DNA from: Chloroflexota bacterium
GTDB lineage: Bacteria; Chloroflexota; Anaerolineae; Anaerolineales; Villigracilaceae
Direction: 5' to 3'
Assembly: GCA_016191845.1 (NCBI GenBank)
Contig: JACPVF010000005.1
Coordinates: 182,649 to 246,648, forward strand
DNA: 64,000 bases
Part shown: piece by piece, positions 34,791 through 44,484 of the stretch
Numbering within the stretch: the stretch's first letter is position 1
Layout: every line of letters begins with the position of its first letter
Translations under genes and position numbers: made by a program
Notes under the pieces: generated by a model
The model's input: only the letters and a program-made list of their open reading frames with translations
Databases searched by the model: none
What the model was told of the DNA's origin: nothing

Positions 34791-36491
34791 TTTCAACCCG
34801 AGCACTTCATACACCTCGATGGGCTGGGCCTTGCCCTTGACCGTGAGCGGGGCGAAGGGTTTTGCATCCACCTCGGCGGCGATGCGCTCGTAGGCGTCGC
34901 GTGTGATGAGGATCTGGTTCCTGGCGGCGTTTTCCTGGATGCGTTTGGCGGTGTTGACGCTGTCGCTAATGGCGGTGTACTCCAGCCGCTTCTCGGTGCC
35001 GATCCAGCCGAGGATGGCGTCACCGTAGTGGATGCCCACTCCGAAGGACAGGTGGGCCGCCTCGGGCAGTTCCTTGTGCAGGGCAAAGACCGCGTCGCGG
35101 ATGGCGAGCGCAGCGCGTACCGCTCGCAGGGTGTGGTCGGGTTGGGGCAGGGGGGCGTTGAACCAGGCCATGACGGCGTCACCGAGGAACTTGTCCACGG
35201 TGCCCTCTTCGTGCAGGATGGCTTCGGCAGCGGCGGCCAGGTAACGGTTGAGCACGGCCACCAGATCTTCTGGCGTTTGTTTTTCGGAATAGGTGGTAAA
35301 CCCGCGGATGTCTGCGAAGACGATGGTGATATCCACCTTCTTGCCGCCAATCTTGAAACTGTCCAGGTCCACCTGATCGATCACGGCGGGGGAGACCATG
35401 CGCTCGAGCAGGCGGCGTTGGGCCTCGAGTTTCTTGCGCTCGGTCATATCGTCGAGCACGATGGCAATGCCCTGGGTCTTCTGGCCCGCATCCTTTAACG
35501 GAGACAGGTTGAGGCGCCAGTCCACACCACCGCGCTGGGGCAGGTCATGATGTACCTCGTAGCCGACCACGGGCTTGTCGGTTTGGTGGACTTCGTCCAG
35601 CCGCGATTTCAGTTCGGGCGCGAAGGTCGGCATGATGTCTTCCAGCCGCAGGCCGACCAATTCCCCCGAGGTATGCCCGAGGATCGACTCGGCGGCACGG
35701 TTGCACATCGTGATCTGATTCTGGATGTCGGCGGTGATGACGCCGCTGACGATGGACGCGAAGACATTGTCCATTAAACTCTTGAGCTCGATCACTTCGG
35801 CCAGGGTCTTGCGCAGCGACGAGAACAGCCGCGCGTTGTCGAGCGCCACGGCGGCCTGGTTGGCGAAGGCAGTCAGCAGGTCCAATTCGGTCTCGGAGAA
35901 GATGCCCGAGCGGATGCGGTTATCGGCGTAGATTACACCGATCAGGTCGTTCTTCACTTTGAGCGGCACGCACAGGATCGAGCGCAGGTTGAAGGCAATG
36001 ATGCTTTCCTGACCTGCCAGGCGTTGATCGTCCTGGGCATTGGTGGTGAGCATCGGCTCGCCCGATTCGATCACGCGTTGGATGACGGTGCGGCTGACGG
36101 TCAACTCGGAGGGGTTGATGGTTTCCTTGTCCCAGTCACGCGCGACGTAAGTGACCATCTCGCCGTTGTCTTCGCGCAGCATGAGGAAACCACGCTCGGC
36201 GTGCGTCAGGCGCACGATGTTATCCATCACGATGCGCAACACCTCTTCCAACTCCAGCGAGGAGTTGACCACCTGGCCGATGTCGGCCAGGGCCGAGAGG
36301 TTGCGGTGTTCCTTCTCGAAGACCTTGACCTGGTTGCCGATATGAGTCAGCGTGGCCTCGAGCGTGGCCAGCCCTTCGAGGGCGCTTCTCTCCACCCGTC
36401 CCTTCTCCACCAACTTGCGGATGTGGGCGGTCTGCTGGCCGAGGGCCAGGATTTGTTCGTGGACGGGGGTCGGGCGGGTCATCGGATTCAT
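34788..36491 (-). CDS. GAF-PAS adenylate cyclase, class III
   Basis: The 567-residue soluble protein starts with a helical region (about 1-70), then a GAF domain (70-225), a PAS domain (240-350) with ITADIQNQITMCNRAAESIL, and a class III cyclase domain (365-560). The metal-binding Asp pair is in VFADIRGFT and KFLGDAVMAWF, with the substrate Lys in GTVDKF. The block RLEYTAISDSVNTAKR resembles the IIIb subclass (Thr in place of the second Asp), which makes cAMP. The two sensor domains suggest control by a small ligand. It follows the TgpA gene by 5 nt and may signal to a cAMP-responsive regulator elsewhere. Confidence 0.9.
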   Translation of the reverse strand: MNPMTRPTPVHEQILALGQQTAHIRKLVEKGRVERSALEGLATLEATLTHIGNQVKVFEKEHRNLSALADIGQVVNSSLELEEVLRIVMDNIVRLTHAERGFLMLREDNGEMVTYVARDWDKETINPSELTVSRTVIQRVIESGEPMLTTNAQDDQRLAGQESIIAFNLRSILCVPLKVKNDLIGVIYADNRIRSGIFSETELDLLTAFANQAAVALDNARLFSSLRKTLAEVIELKSLMDNVFASIVSGVITADIQNQITMCNRAAESILGHTSGELVGLRLEDIMPTFAPELKSRLDEVHQTDKPVVGYEVHHDLPQRGGVDWRLNLSPLKDAGQKTQGIAIVLDDMTERKKLEAQRRLLERMVSPAVIDQVDLDSFKIGGKKVDITIVFADIRGFTTYSEKQTPEDLVAVLNRYLAAAAEAILHEEGTVDKFLGDAVMAWFNAPLPQPDHTLRAVRAALAIRDAVFALHKELPEAAHLSFGVGIHYGDAILGWIGTEKRLEYTAISDSVNTAKRIQENAARNQILITRDAYERIAAEVDAKPFAPLTVKGKAQPIEVYEVLGLK

Positions 36492-36496
36492 AGTGG

Positions 36497-38842
36497 TTAT
36501 CCAAGTCGTTCGATTCGGCCGCGGATGCCGTCCCAGAAATCGGCCACGCGGGCCCGCAGGGCGATCCCCAGCAGAGACAGGGCTGCGCGGCGCGCATGGG
36601 CCATGTTTCCTGGGCGGCGGCTGAACAATGCAGCCTGATGTTCTTCCAGCAACGTATCTATCGAGAGATGCGCCGAGGGCAGGATTTCTTTCAGCAGATT
36701 GGCACGCTCACTGGGTGTGACATATATCGGCTGGGGTTTACCCATCCAGCGCAGGCTGACGTTCACGGCATGGAAGGAACGCTCGATGGAAGTCAGGGCG
36801 TTCCAGCGCACCCAGCGGTCCACCCAATCGGGCGGGGTCGCGCCGTTGCGGGCATAGGCCTTCGAGATGTAGACAGGCACGCGGTCCGCCAGGCGGAAGC
36901 GTCGCTCCACGAACAGGAGCGCCCCGATGGTCAGCACCCACAAGGCAGTGAATGTGGCGCGGCCGAGGGCGGTCTCGGCAAAGGGCGGAGCCTCGGTCAC
37001 GCCGCTCTCATCGATGCGCGGATCGCGCTCGATATCGCGGTTGGGGGTCGGTCTGGGAAGGATGCCCAGATTGATGGAGGGCGTGGGGGTGGGACGCGGC
37101 GCGGCGGGACGTTCGAGCGGGTCCTGGTTGGCGGTCGGCTCGAACTCGACCCAGCCGACGTTCGGGAAGTAGACCTCGGGCCAGGCGTGTGAGTCGGCGC
37201 GGCGCACAGTATAGGTTGTGCCATGCTCGTCCAGTTCGCCCTGGGCGAATCCCACCACCATGCGGGCGGGGATGCCCAACGAGCGCAGCATCAGCACATC
37301 TGCGCTGGCATAGTACATGCAGAAGCCCTTCTTATAATCGAACAACACCCACAGCAGCGGATCGGTCCCTTTGGGAGCGGGAGCCAGGGTGGTGGTGTAC
37401 TTGATTTCTTTGCGCAGGTAAGCCGTGATGGCCTGTGCCTGGTCGTAGGGAGTCTGCGCGCCTGCCGTGATCTCCTGTGCGAGCGGCAGGAGTTTTTCCT
37501 TTACATCGTCAGGGATTTCAAGATAGCGGCGGGTTACCCAATCGGGATAGGCCGTGCCTGCAGTGCGCAATTCTTGGATGTTGGGATTCCTCACCAAGGC
37601 GCGGACCTGGTAGCGGTCCCCGGCTGCGAGGGGCGGATCAGCGATCCAGGCGGAGATATCCTGCGTGCCGTCGGAGTTCCGCGAGGCGAACAGGTTGCCC
37701 GGGCGGTTGACCCAGACCGTATCTGACGGCGTGTACATCAGACCCTGCTTCGACATCATCATGACGAAGGCAAAGCGCGTGTCGGCTTTTTGTACCACGC
37801 TGGCAGAGATCGAGAGGTTCTCTTCGCCAGGTTCGTAACTCTCTGGGAAGACGGTGCTGTTCCGCCATTGACCGTCTTTGTAGGTGTCGTATATCCGTCC
37901 GCGCCAGTAATAACGCGGCGGTTTGTCATCCACCTCGTCCATCGGGCGTGCAGTGAAGACGGGCGTGTCGCCCTGGGCGGCGTTGCGTCCCAGTGCCAGG
38001 CTGGAGCCGTAGAAGTCGCTGCTGCCGCTTTGGACACTGTAGGGGGACTCGAGCGCGTCCACTGCGTTTTCCAATCGTTCGCGGATGGGACGCGTGATAT
38101 CAGTCCAGGCCTTGCCCACAGACTTGAGGCTGGATAGCGAAGCGGGCACCGACCAGGCCACGAAGACCAACACCGCCGCCATCACCAGCAGACTGTTCGA
38201 CAGATCCTGTGTGGCTTCCGTCGTGACGAAGACCCGTCTCTGCGCCCAGGACAATTTGCTGCGGTTGAGGTACAGGCGTCCCAGCAGGAGCAGGGACAGG
38301 AAGACGTACAGGCCAAATCCCCAAATGCGCACGGGAATGTAGAAGTCGTAGATTTGGATGAGCAGGGCAATCAATCCGCCCGGCAGAATGGCCGCCAGAT
38401 AATTCTCATGGCGGGCCAGCGCATAAGCCGAGGTGATGCTGACGATCCAGAACGCCAGCGAGACGAAGGCCACGAAGAAGATGCCATCCTCCACGGGTTG
38501 GCGGGTCACGAACTGGACTGTCGAGAAACCCAGCCGTCCGCCAATGCTGGCCAGCCGTTCGAGGAAGGGTGCTTCGGCGTCCACGGCCAGGGTCATCTGC
38601 CAGGGCAGGATCATCACGGAGTACAGAACCGCCAGCCAGGTCACGGTGCGCCTGCTGAAGGCGCTGTAGCCGAGGGCCAGCCCCAACATCACGCCGAAGG
38701 CGCTCAGGGTTTGCGTGAAAAAGAGGAAGGGCGTCCAGTCAGTGATGACCAGCCGTGCCGCCGCGGTCTGCAACAGAAAAAAGAGGAGGATGGCGGAAGG
38801 CCAATCCCATGCGCGGCGTAGGGGAGCGGATGACGTCTGCAT
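36497..38842 (-). CDS. TgpA-like membrane transglutaminase-like protein
   Basis: The 781-residue protein has about six N-terminal membrane helices (to about residue 250), an extracytoplasmic part, a transglutaminase-like domain at about 440-600, another membrane helix near 640 and a cytoplasmic tail. The catalytic Cys is in KKGFCMYYASADVLMLRSLG and the His in ADSHAWPEVYF; the third position reads FEPT instead of the usual DPT. Family members carry a papain-type triad outside the membrane. I chose ATG 38842, where TTGACG-16-TACACT lies 7 nt upstream. It is in operon with the adenylate cyclase; its substrate is unknown. Confidence 0.88.
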   Translation of the reverse strand: MQTSSAPLRRAWDWPSAILLFFLLQTAAARLVITDWTPFLFFTQTLSAFGVMLGLALGYSAFSRRTVTWLAVLYSVMILPWQMTLAVDAEAPFLERLASIGGRLGFSTVQFVTRQPVEDGIFFVAFVSLAFWIVSITSAYALARHENYLAAILPGGLIALLIQIYDFYIPVRIWGFGLYVFLSLLLLGRLYLNRSKLSWAQRRVFVTTEATQDLSNSLLVMAAVLVFVAWSVPASLSSLKSVGKAWTDITRPIRERLENAVDALESPYSVQSGSSDFYGSSLALGRNAAQGDTPVFTARPMDEVDDKPPRYYWRGRIYDTYKDGQWRNSTVFPESYEPGEENLSISASVVQKADTRFAFVMMMSKQGLMYTPSDTVWVNRPGNLFASRNSDGTQDISAWIADPPLAAGDRYQVRALVRNPNIQELRTAGTAYPDWVTRRYLEIPDDVKEKLLPLAQEITAGAQTPYDQAQAITAYLRKEIKYTTTLAPAPKGTDPLLWVLFDYKKGFCMYYASADVLMLRSLGIPARMVVGFAQGELDEHGTTYTVRRADSHAWPEVYFPNVGWVEFEPTANQDPLERPAAPRPTPTPSINLGILPRPTPNRDIERDPRIDESGVTEAPPFAETALGRATFTALWVLTIGALLFVERRFRLADRVPVYISKAYARNGATPPDWVDRWVRWNALTSIERSFHAVNVSLRWMGKPQPIYVTPSERANLLKEILPSAHLSIDTLLEEHQAALFSRRPGNMAHARRAALSLLGIALRARVADFWDGIRGRIERLG

Positions 38843-38858
38843 GCTTTGAGTGTACAAT
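38830..38858 (+). promoter_or_regulatory. putative promoter of the PAP2 gene
   Basis: ATGACG (38830-38835) and TACAAT (38853-38858) are 17 nt apart. It overlaps the divergent TgpA promoter, so the two may compete for polymerase. Confidence 0.4.
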
Positions 38859-38877
38859 GAACAGGAAAGACCGTCAA
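38850..38877 (-). promoter_or_regulatory. TgpA operon promoter, leaderless type
   Basis: On the minus strand TTGACG (38877-38872) and TACACT (38855-38850) are 16 nt apart, and the -10 ends 7 nt before ATG 38842. Confidence 0.5.
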
Positions 38878-38914
38878 TTGCAAGGACCCATCACGGCATC
38901 ATCAGGAGAGACGA

Positions 38915-39901
38915 ATGGACTTCTTCATCCAGAACGGCATCGAGTGGATCGTGTGGATTCAAAATCTGGGCGCCTGGCTCGAAATGCCGATGAAGTTTTT
39001 CAGTTTCCTCGGTTCCGAGGAATTTTTTCTGCTTGCCATGCCAATCTTCTACTGGAGCATCAATACCGACCTTGGGATTCGCATGGGTCTGGCTCTGCTT
39101 GTCAATACCAGCGTCAATCACGTTTTCAAAGTCGCCATGGGCGGGCCCCGCCCATATTGGGTCAGCGAGCATGTGACGCCAATGGCTGCAGAGACCAGCT
39201 TTGGCATCCCGTCGGCGCATGCGCAAACAGCGGCAGGCGTATGGGGCATCTGCGCGGCCTGGCTGCGCAAGTCTTGGGCATGGATCGTGGCGGTGATGAT
39301 CGTCCTGCTGATCGGTTTCTCGCGCATGTATCTGGGCATGCACTTTTTCCACGATGTGTTGTTGGGCTGGCTGCTTGGTGGACTGTTGGTCTGGGCTTTT
39401 ACCGTTTACTGGGACCGCGTCGCGGGCTGGCTCAAAACCCAAAGTTTTGTCCGCCAGGTTGGTCTGGCCTTTATCGTATCCATGGTCATGATTGGCATCA
39501 GTGCCCTCACCGTGGCTGCCCAATCTGGATTCATCATCCCCGAAGAGTGGCTGGTCAATTCCGCCAGGGCAGGGGGTGAGAAGATCGATCCTGTTTCCCT
39601 GAGCGGAGCCATCACCCCGGCTGCTACGCTCTTTGGGCTGGCGGTCGGCCTCGCGTGGATGACGCTTCAGGGCGGGTTTCAAGCTACGGGGTCCGTGACC
39701 CAGCGCTCCCTGCGATACATCCTCGGCGTGATTGGCATCCTCATCCTCTGGTTTGGCCTGGGACAGGTCTTCCCGCGCGGTGAATTCCTGCTTTCGTACG
39801 TTTTGCGCTACGTCCGCTATGTACTGGTCGGTTTTTGGGTTTCAGGCGGCGCACCCTGGCTTTTCAAAAAGGTTAAACTAATTGCAGACCCCAAGCGCTA
39901 G
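38915..39901 (+). CDS. PAP2-family membrane phosphatase
   Basis: This 328-residue protein has about eight membrane helices. The PAP2 active-site motifs appear in order: KVAMGGPRP near residue 70, PSAHAQ near 95 (the usual PSGH with Ala for Gly), and SRMYLGMHFFHDVLLG near 130, with the catalytic His pair intact. Family members dephosphorylate lipid phosphates such as undecaprenyl pyrophosphate, but a C-terminal extra region of about 150 residues with more helices is unusual and its role unknown. AGGAGAG precedes the ATG. It is divergent from TgpA and followed by the receptor kinase genes. Confidence 0.88.
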   Translation: MDFFIQNGIEWIVWIQNLGAWLEMPMKFFSFLGSEEFFLLAMPIFYWSINTDLGIRMGLALLVNTSVNHVFKVAMGGPRPYWVSEHVTPMAAETSFGIPSAHAQTAAGVWGICAAWLRKSWAWIVAVMIVLLIGFSRMYLGMHFFHDVLLGWLLGGLLVWAFTVYWDRVAGWLKTQSFVRQVGLAFIVSMVMIGISALTVAAQSGFIIPEEWLVNSARAGGEKIDPVSLSGAITPAATLFGLAVGLAWMTLQGGFQATGSVTQRSLRYILGVIGILILWFGLGQVFPRGEFLLSYVLRYVRYVLVGFWVSGGAPWLFKKVKLIADPKR

Positions 39902-39910
39902 GGGGGCATC

Positions 39911-39919
39911 TGTTATAAT
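39911..39919 (+). promoter_or_regulatory. extended -10 promoter of the first receptor kinase
   Basis: TGT TATAAT (39911-39919) is a perfect extended -10 box 40 nt before ATG 39960. No -35 is needed for this class and none is obvious. Confidence 0.6.
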
Positions 39920-39959
39920 GCGCCATACCTAGGGCACTTTCACTGTTTTTGGAACACGG

Positions 39960-42185
39960 ATGACTCTCGAACGCGGAACACTCCTGCACAAACGCTATCG
40001 TATTGTTGAGATCCTTGGCCAGGGCGGCATGGGGTCGGTTTATCGTGCCGTGGATGAAAACCTTGGCGTGGAAGTAGCCGTCAAGGAAAATCTGTTCACC
40101 ACCGATGAATATTCACGCCAGTTCCGTCTTGAGGCGGTCATTCTGGCGAATCTGCGTCATCCCAACCTGCCGCGTGTCTCCGACCATTTCGTGGTCGGAG
40201 AGCAGGGACAGTACCTCGTCATGGACTTCATCGAGGGCGAGGACTTGCGTCAGCGCATGGAACGCGATGGCACCATCTCCGAAGATGATGCCGTTCAAAT
40301 CGGCGCGGCCATCTGTGATGCGCTGGCTTATCTGCACAGCCGCAAGCCCCCAATCCTGCATCGCGACATCAAGCCGGGCAACGTCAAGATCACGCCCGAC
40401 GGCCACATCTTCCTGGTGGATTTTGGCCTGGCCAAGGTGGTGCAGGGCGCGCAGGTGACCACCACCGGCGCTCGCGCCATGACACCTGGTTATTCCCCGC
40501 CGGAACAATATGGCACCGCCCGCACCGATCCGCGCACCGACATCTACTCGCTCGGCGCGACGTTGTACGCCGCCTTGTGTGGGGTCATCCCCGAGGACGG
40601 TCTGGCCCGTGCCATGGACAACGCCCAACTCACTCCGTTGCGCAAACGCAACGCGAAGATCTCCCGCCGTCTGGCCGCAGCCATCGAAAAGGCCATGTCG
40701 GTGGATCCCGCCGATCGCTTTCAGACCGCGGATGAACTCAAGAAGGCCCTGCTGGGGTCCAAGTCCAAGACCCAGCAGTTGACCGGAAATTACACCGTCT
40801 CGCCGCCTCCACCTGAGGTGGCCGAGCCCCAGAAGGAAAAGGAATATCCCGACCCCGGCAAACCCACGCCAGAAGAGTCGAGCAAACCGCCCAAACCCGT
40901 CAGCCCGCCCGGACAACTCCTGGCGCCTGAGGACGATAAGCCTTTCATCCCGCCGGGCAAGAAAAAGAAGGAACAGAAACAACGCCGCCAACGCGGGCTG
41001 ATCTGGTTCCTGTTGCTTGTGATTGCAGTTGGTGCAGGCTGGCTGTACTTCAACCCGTCCCTGCTGCCAGACTCCGTGCGTGGACAGTTGTCCTTCCTGC
41101 CGGCCACGGCCACCTTTACCTTCACGCCGACGCTTGAACCGACATCGACGCCAACCCTCGAACCGACGTTGACGCCCACCAACACAGAGATCCCGCCGAC
41201 GGCCACCTTCACCCCGTCTGTCACGCCGCGTCCGCTCTACACCGAGACGCCCGCGCCGGTCCTGCCTGCCGAGCCAACGCAGACCTTCACTCCGTCTGTC
41301 ACCCCGCAAGGCGGCGGATATGGCCAGGTGGCCTTCGTCTCTGACCGCACCGGCAAACCGCAGATCTACCTGTTCGACGTACAAAGCAAATCCACTACGC
41401 CAATCACCAATATCCCAGGCGGCGCATGTCAGCCCTCCTGGTCGCCGGACGGTGCCAGCTTGGTCTTCGTCTCTCCTTGCAAGGGGCCCGACCTGATCGA
41501 CCAGAATCCTCCGGCCGATGCCGGCTTGTACACCATCAACGCTGACGGGACCAATCTCCAGCCGTTGACCTCCGTCCCGACCGGTAACTTCGAGCCTGCT
41601 TGGTCCCCAGACGGTACGCGCATCGCCTTCACTTCCGTCCGTGATGGGTCGATGCAGATCTATGTGATGAACCTGGCGGACCAGAGCGTCACCCGCCTGA
41701 CGGACCTTGGCCCGGGCGTGGAAGCCCGCCAGCCCAGTTGGTCCTCCATCGGCAATCAGATCGCCTTTGCAGTCAAACGCTTCAACGTGTATCAGGTCTG
41801 GGCCATGCTTGACAACGGCGAGAACCCGCAGCAAATGATCCGCAGCGGCTCCTCCTTCCTGGATTACTTCCCCGTCTGGTCGAAGGATGACACGGTCATC
41901 GTTTACTCACAGCGGAAAGCGGATACCTTCTCTCTGCCCTGGCAGATGAGCGTGCTCTACGAAAAACGTGGCGGCACCTCTGCCACTCGCCTGGAACTTG
42001 GGCCTGCTCCCGTGGAACGATTGACCTTCTCCGCTGACGGCTTTTGGATGGTCTACCAGGGCCGCGAAGTGGATGGCACCACCCTGGACCTGTACCTGAT
42101 TGCTGTTGGCAGCACGGAACGCATCCACCTGACCACCGATCCGGGTAACGATTTCGAACCTGCCTGGCGGCCATCCGCTCCGTAA
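39960..42185 (+). CDS. receptor Ser/Thr kinase with extracytoplasmic beta-propeller (1)
   Basis: The 741-residue protein has a PknB-like kinase domain (about residues 12-265): glycine loop GQGGMGSVY, Lys in VAVKEN, catalytic HRDIKPGN, DFGLAK and an APE-like PEQY. A Pro/Lys-rich stretch and one membrane helix at about 344-362 follow, then a TPTLEPT-rich linker and a TolB/PD40-type propeller (about 453-735) with repeated WSPDG and IAFTS words. The kinase is inside and the propeller outside, so it should transmit an envelope signal. It is closely similar to the next gene, which points to tandem duplication. No Shine-Dalgarno is clear. Confidence 0.92.
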   Translation: MTLERGTLLHKRYRIVEILGQGGMGSVYRAVDENLGVEVAVKENLFTTDEYSRQFRLEAVILANLRHPNLPRVSDHFVVGEQGQYLVMDFIEGEDLRQRMERDGTISEDDAVQIGAAICDALAYLHSRKPPILHRDIKPGNVKITPDGHIFLVDFGLAKVVQGAQVTTTGARAMTPGYSPPEQYGTARTDPRTDIYSLGATLYAALCGVIPEDGLARAMDNAQLTPLRKRNAKISRRLAAAIEKAMSVDPADRFQTADELKKALLGSKSKTQQLTGNYTVSPPPPEVAEPQKEKEYPDPGKPTPEESSKPPKPVSPPGQLLAPEDDKPFIPPGKKKKEQKQRRQRGLIWFLLLVIAVGAGWLYFNPSLLPDSVRGQLSFLPATATFTFTPTLEPTSTPTLEPTLTPTNTEIPPTATFTPSVTPRPLYTETPAPVLPAEPTQTFTPSVTPQGGGYGQVAFVSDRTGKPQIYLFDVQSKSTTPITNIPGGACQPSWSPDGASLVFVSPCKGPDLIDQNPPADAGLYTINADGTNLQPLTSVPTGNFEPAWSPDGTRIAFTSVRDGSMQIYVMNLADQSVTRLTDLGPGVEARQPSWSSIGNQIAFAVKRFNVYQVWAMLDNGENPQQMIRSGSSFLDYFPVWSKDDTVIVYSQRKADTFSLPWQMSVLYEKRGGTSATRLELGPAPVERLTFSADGFWMVYQGREVDGTTLDLYLIAVGSTERIHLTTDPGNDFEPAWRPSAP

Positions 42186-42206
42186 TTCTCCATATTGCAA
42201 TGTGTG

Positions 42207-42239
42207 AAAACTGGCGGGCACTCCCTCCCGCCAGTTTTT
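42207..42239 (+). terminator. terminator between the two receptor kinases
   Basis: AAAACTGGCGGG (42207-42218) pairs with CCCGCCAGTTTT (42227-42238) and runs into T. The second kinase gene is therefore probably transcribed separately. Confidence 0.85.
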
Positions 42240-42354
42240 CTGTCATGGATTTCAAAACCGGTTGCGAATTGAAAGCATTTCCTCATCCAACTATGGTCTG
42301 CATGAAGTAAAATTGACGTTGTTCTTATTCTGTTCTTTTTCATAGATCGGACCA

Positions 42355-44412
42355 ATGACCCTCGAAAACGGCTCTTTGCTGCACAAGCGCTATCGAATTG
42401 TGGAATGTCTCGCTCAAGGCGGGATGGGTTCCGTGTACACCGCCATGGACGAAAACCTCGGCATGGTGGTGGCCGTTAAAGAGAACCTGTTCACCACCGA
42501 CGAGTATTCCCGCCAGTTCCGCTTGGAAGCGGTCATTTTGGCCAATCTGCGTCATCCCAACCTGCCGCGCGTCTCCGACCATTTCTCGGTGGACGGGCAG
42601 GGGCAATACCTGGTCATGGACTTTATCGAGGGCGAGGACCTGCGCGAGCGTATGGAGCGCGTGGGGACCCTTTCCGAAGACGACGTCATCACCATCGGCG
42701 CCGCCATCTGTGACGCCCTCACCTACCTGCATACCCGCAAGCCCCCCATCCTTCATCGCGACATCAAACCTGGTAATGTCAAGATCGCCCCGGACGGTCA
42801 CATCGTGCTGGTGGACTTTGGCTTGGCCAAAGTGTTGCAAGGCAACGAAGTCACCACGGTTGGTGCACGTGCCATGACGCCCGGTTATTCTCCACCTGAA
42901 CAATACGGCACGGGTCGCACTGATCCGCGCACCGACATCTATTCGTTGGGCGCGACGCTTTATGCCGCCATCACCGGTGTCATCCCTGAGGATGGTTTGG
43001 CCCGTGCGATGGACAACATCCGCCTGGCGCCAATCCGCAAGCGCAGCCCCAACACCTCCCGCAAACTGGCCCTGACCATCGAAAAGGCCATGGCTGTGGA
43101 TCCCGAGGATCGTTACCAGACCGCCGAGGATTTCAAACGCGCCCTGCTCGAATCCAAATCCAAGACACTGCAGCCGGTCGGCGCATATCACGTCTCACCG
43201 CCTCCGCCCAGCGCCTCGTCTGACGCGCTCACAGAAGGGGAGGTCCGCCCGAAGAAGGTGGTTCTCCCGAATCAGCCGCAGGAAGATACGCCCTTCGTCT
43301 CGCCGATGCGGCGCCAGAAGCAGCGGGAGAGTCGCAACCGCAGAATCATCATTGGGACGTTGATCGGGCTGGTGGTCGTTGGGTTTATGGCGTCTAACTT
43401 CCTTGCGCCCGGGCTGATTCCCTTCGGGGCAAAGGCATCGCAGACTGTCACACAGAATCCTTCCACGAACAGCACTCCCACACGGGTTGCCGGTGCGGGT
43501 TTTATCTTCACGCCTACGGTAACCGAGCTGGTCCCCACTGAGACACCTTCTGTTCCACCTACGCCGCTGGGTTTCGAATCCTTCCAGATCGCGTACGCAT
43601 CTACAAAAACGGGGTTGCCTCAGATTTATCTGACTGACCTGCAGGGCAACGAGACTCAACTGACCGACATGCCCAACGGAGCATGCCAGCCTGCCTGGTC
43701 GCCGGACGGAGGGCGGCTGGTCTTTGTCGCGCCGTGCAAGTTGAAGCAGGATATCTATCGCCGCTCCAGCCTGTACATCATCAATGCCGATGGAACGAGC
43801 ATGCAGGCACTCTCCACCGTACCCGGTGGCGACTTCGAGCCAGATTGGTCGCCCGACGGTACGCACATCGCCTTTACGTCCCTGCGCACCGGGCACATGC
43901 AGATCTACTCTTACGACCTGTCCACCGGTCTGACAACTCGTTTGATTCGCACCCCGCAAGGACAGGACGCCCGACAACCGGTCTGGTCGCCGGACGGAAA
44001 GCAGATCGCCTACGCCCTGCGTCGTAATGGAAATGCCTATCAAATCTGGGTCATGTCGAACGTGGGCGAAGACCAGCAACAGTTGATTCGCAGCGGCGAC
44101 CAGTTGTCGGATACGCGCCCGGAATGGTCTCCCGATGGGACGCTGATCCTGTTCCATCAAACGCCGGTGGGTAAGAACATCTTTCCCAATATGGTGATGT
44201 ATATTCTGGATGCCAGCACCAACTCGGTGACCTTGAACCAGGGCAACAATGTGGATTATTCACCCGACGGCCTGTGGCTGGCTTTCGAAGTCTCTGGGAA
44301 TCATGGCCTGGATGTGGTCTACATGACTGCCAGCGGTTCAGATATGACCGTCCTGAACGATGATAGTTACGATGAGTTCGATCCAGCCTGGCGACCCCTT
44401 TTGAAGAAATAA
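42355..44412 (+). CDS. receptor Ser/Thr kinase with extracytoplasmic beta-propeller (2)
   Basis: The 685-residue protein repeats the layout of its upstream neighbour: kinase domain at about 12-265 with AQGGMGSVY, VAVKEN, HRDIKPGN and DFGLAK; a membrane helix at about 330-350; a short Thr-rich linker; and a PD40-type propeller from about 408 to the end. The kinase halves are nearly identical over long stretches, while the linker and propeller differ more, so the ligand probably differs but the cytoplasmic targets may be shared. A TTGACG occurs 37 nt upstream of the ATG, but I see no matching -10. Confidence 0.92.
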   Translation: MTLENGSLLHKRYRIVECLAQGGMGSVYTAMDENLGMVVAVKENLFTTDEYSRQFRLEAVILANLRHPNLPRVSDHFSVDGQGQYLVMDFIEGEDLRERMERVGTLSEDDVITIGAAICDALTYLHTRKPPILHRDIKPGNVKIAPDGHIVLVDFGLAKVLQGNEVTTVGARAMTPGYSPPEQYGTGRTDPRTDIYSLGATLYAAITGVIPEDGLARAMDNIRLAPIRKRSPNTSRKLALTIEKAMAVDPEDRYQTAEDFKRALLESKSKTLQPVGAYHVSPPPPSASSDALTEGEVRPKKVVLPNQPQEDTPFVSPMRRQKQRESRNRRIIIGTLIGLVVVGFMASNFLAPGLIPFGAKASQTVTQNPSTNSTPTRVAGAGFIFTPTVTELVPTETPSVPPTPLGFESFQIAYASTKTGLPQIYLTDLQGNETQLTDMPNGACQPAWSPDGGRLVFVAPCKLKQDIYRRSSLYIINADGTSMQALSTVPGGDFEPDWSPDGTHIAFTSLRTGHMQIYSYDLSTGLTTRLIRTPQGQDARQPVWSPDGKQIAYALRRNGNAYQIWVMSNVGEDQQQLIRSGDQLSDTRPEWSPDGTLILFHQTPVGKNIFPNMVMYILDASTNSVTLNQGNNVDYSPDGLWLAFEVSGNHGLDVVYMTASGSDMTVLNDDSYDEFDPAWRPLLKK

Positions 44413-44439
44413 AAACGCGGGACTCAATCCCGCGTTTTT
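44411..44439 (+). terminator. terminator of the second receptor kinase
   Basis: AAAAACGCGGGA pairs with TCCCGCGTTTTT around a 5-nt loop, immediately after the stop codon. Confidence 0.95.
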
Positions 44440-44452
44440 ATTTTGTGAAATG

Positions 44453-44478
44453 ACAGCTGCTTCCGAGGAAGCAGCTGT
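44453..44478 (-). terminator. hairpin after the P1B ATPase gene
   Basis: A perfect 12-bp stem ACAGCTGCTTCC / GGAAGCAGCTGT with a 2-nt spacer ends 7 nt from the ATPase stop. The T tract is weak. Confidence 0.6.
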
Positions 44479-44484
44479 TTGATT

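Noticed and set aside
41100..41320. Repeated ACGCCGAC/GAACCGAC words resembling a CRISPR or tandem array
   Set aside because: They code for the TP-rich linker of the receptor kinase; the spacing is irregular and there are no spacers.
40113..41834. A 573-residue open frame on the minus strand opposite the first receptor kinase
   Set aside because: It is an antisense shadow in GC-rich code with Arg/Gly-rich, non-globular composition. The kinase and propeller motifs are on the plus strand.
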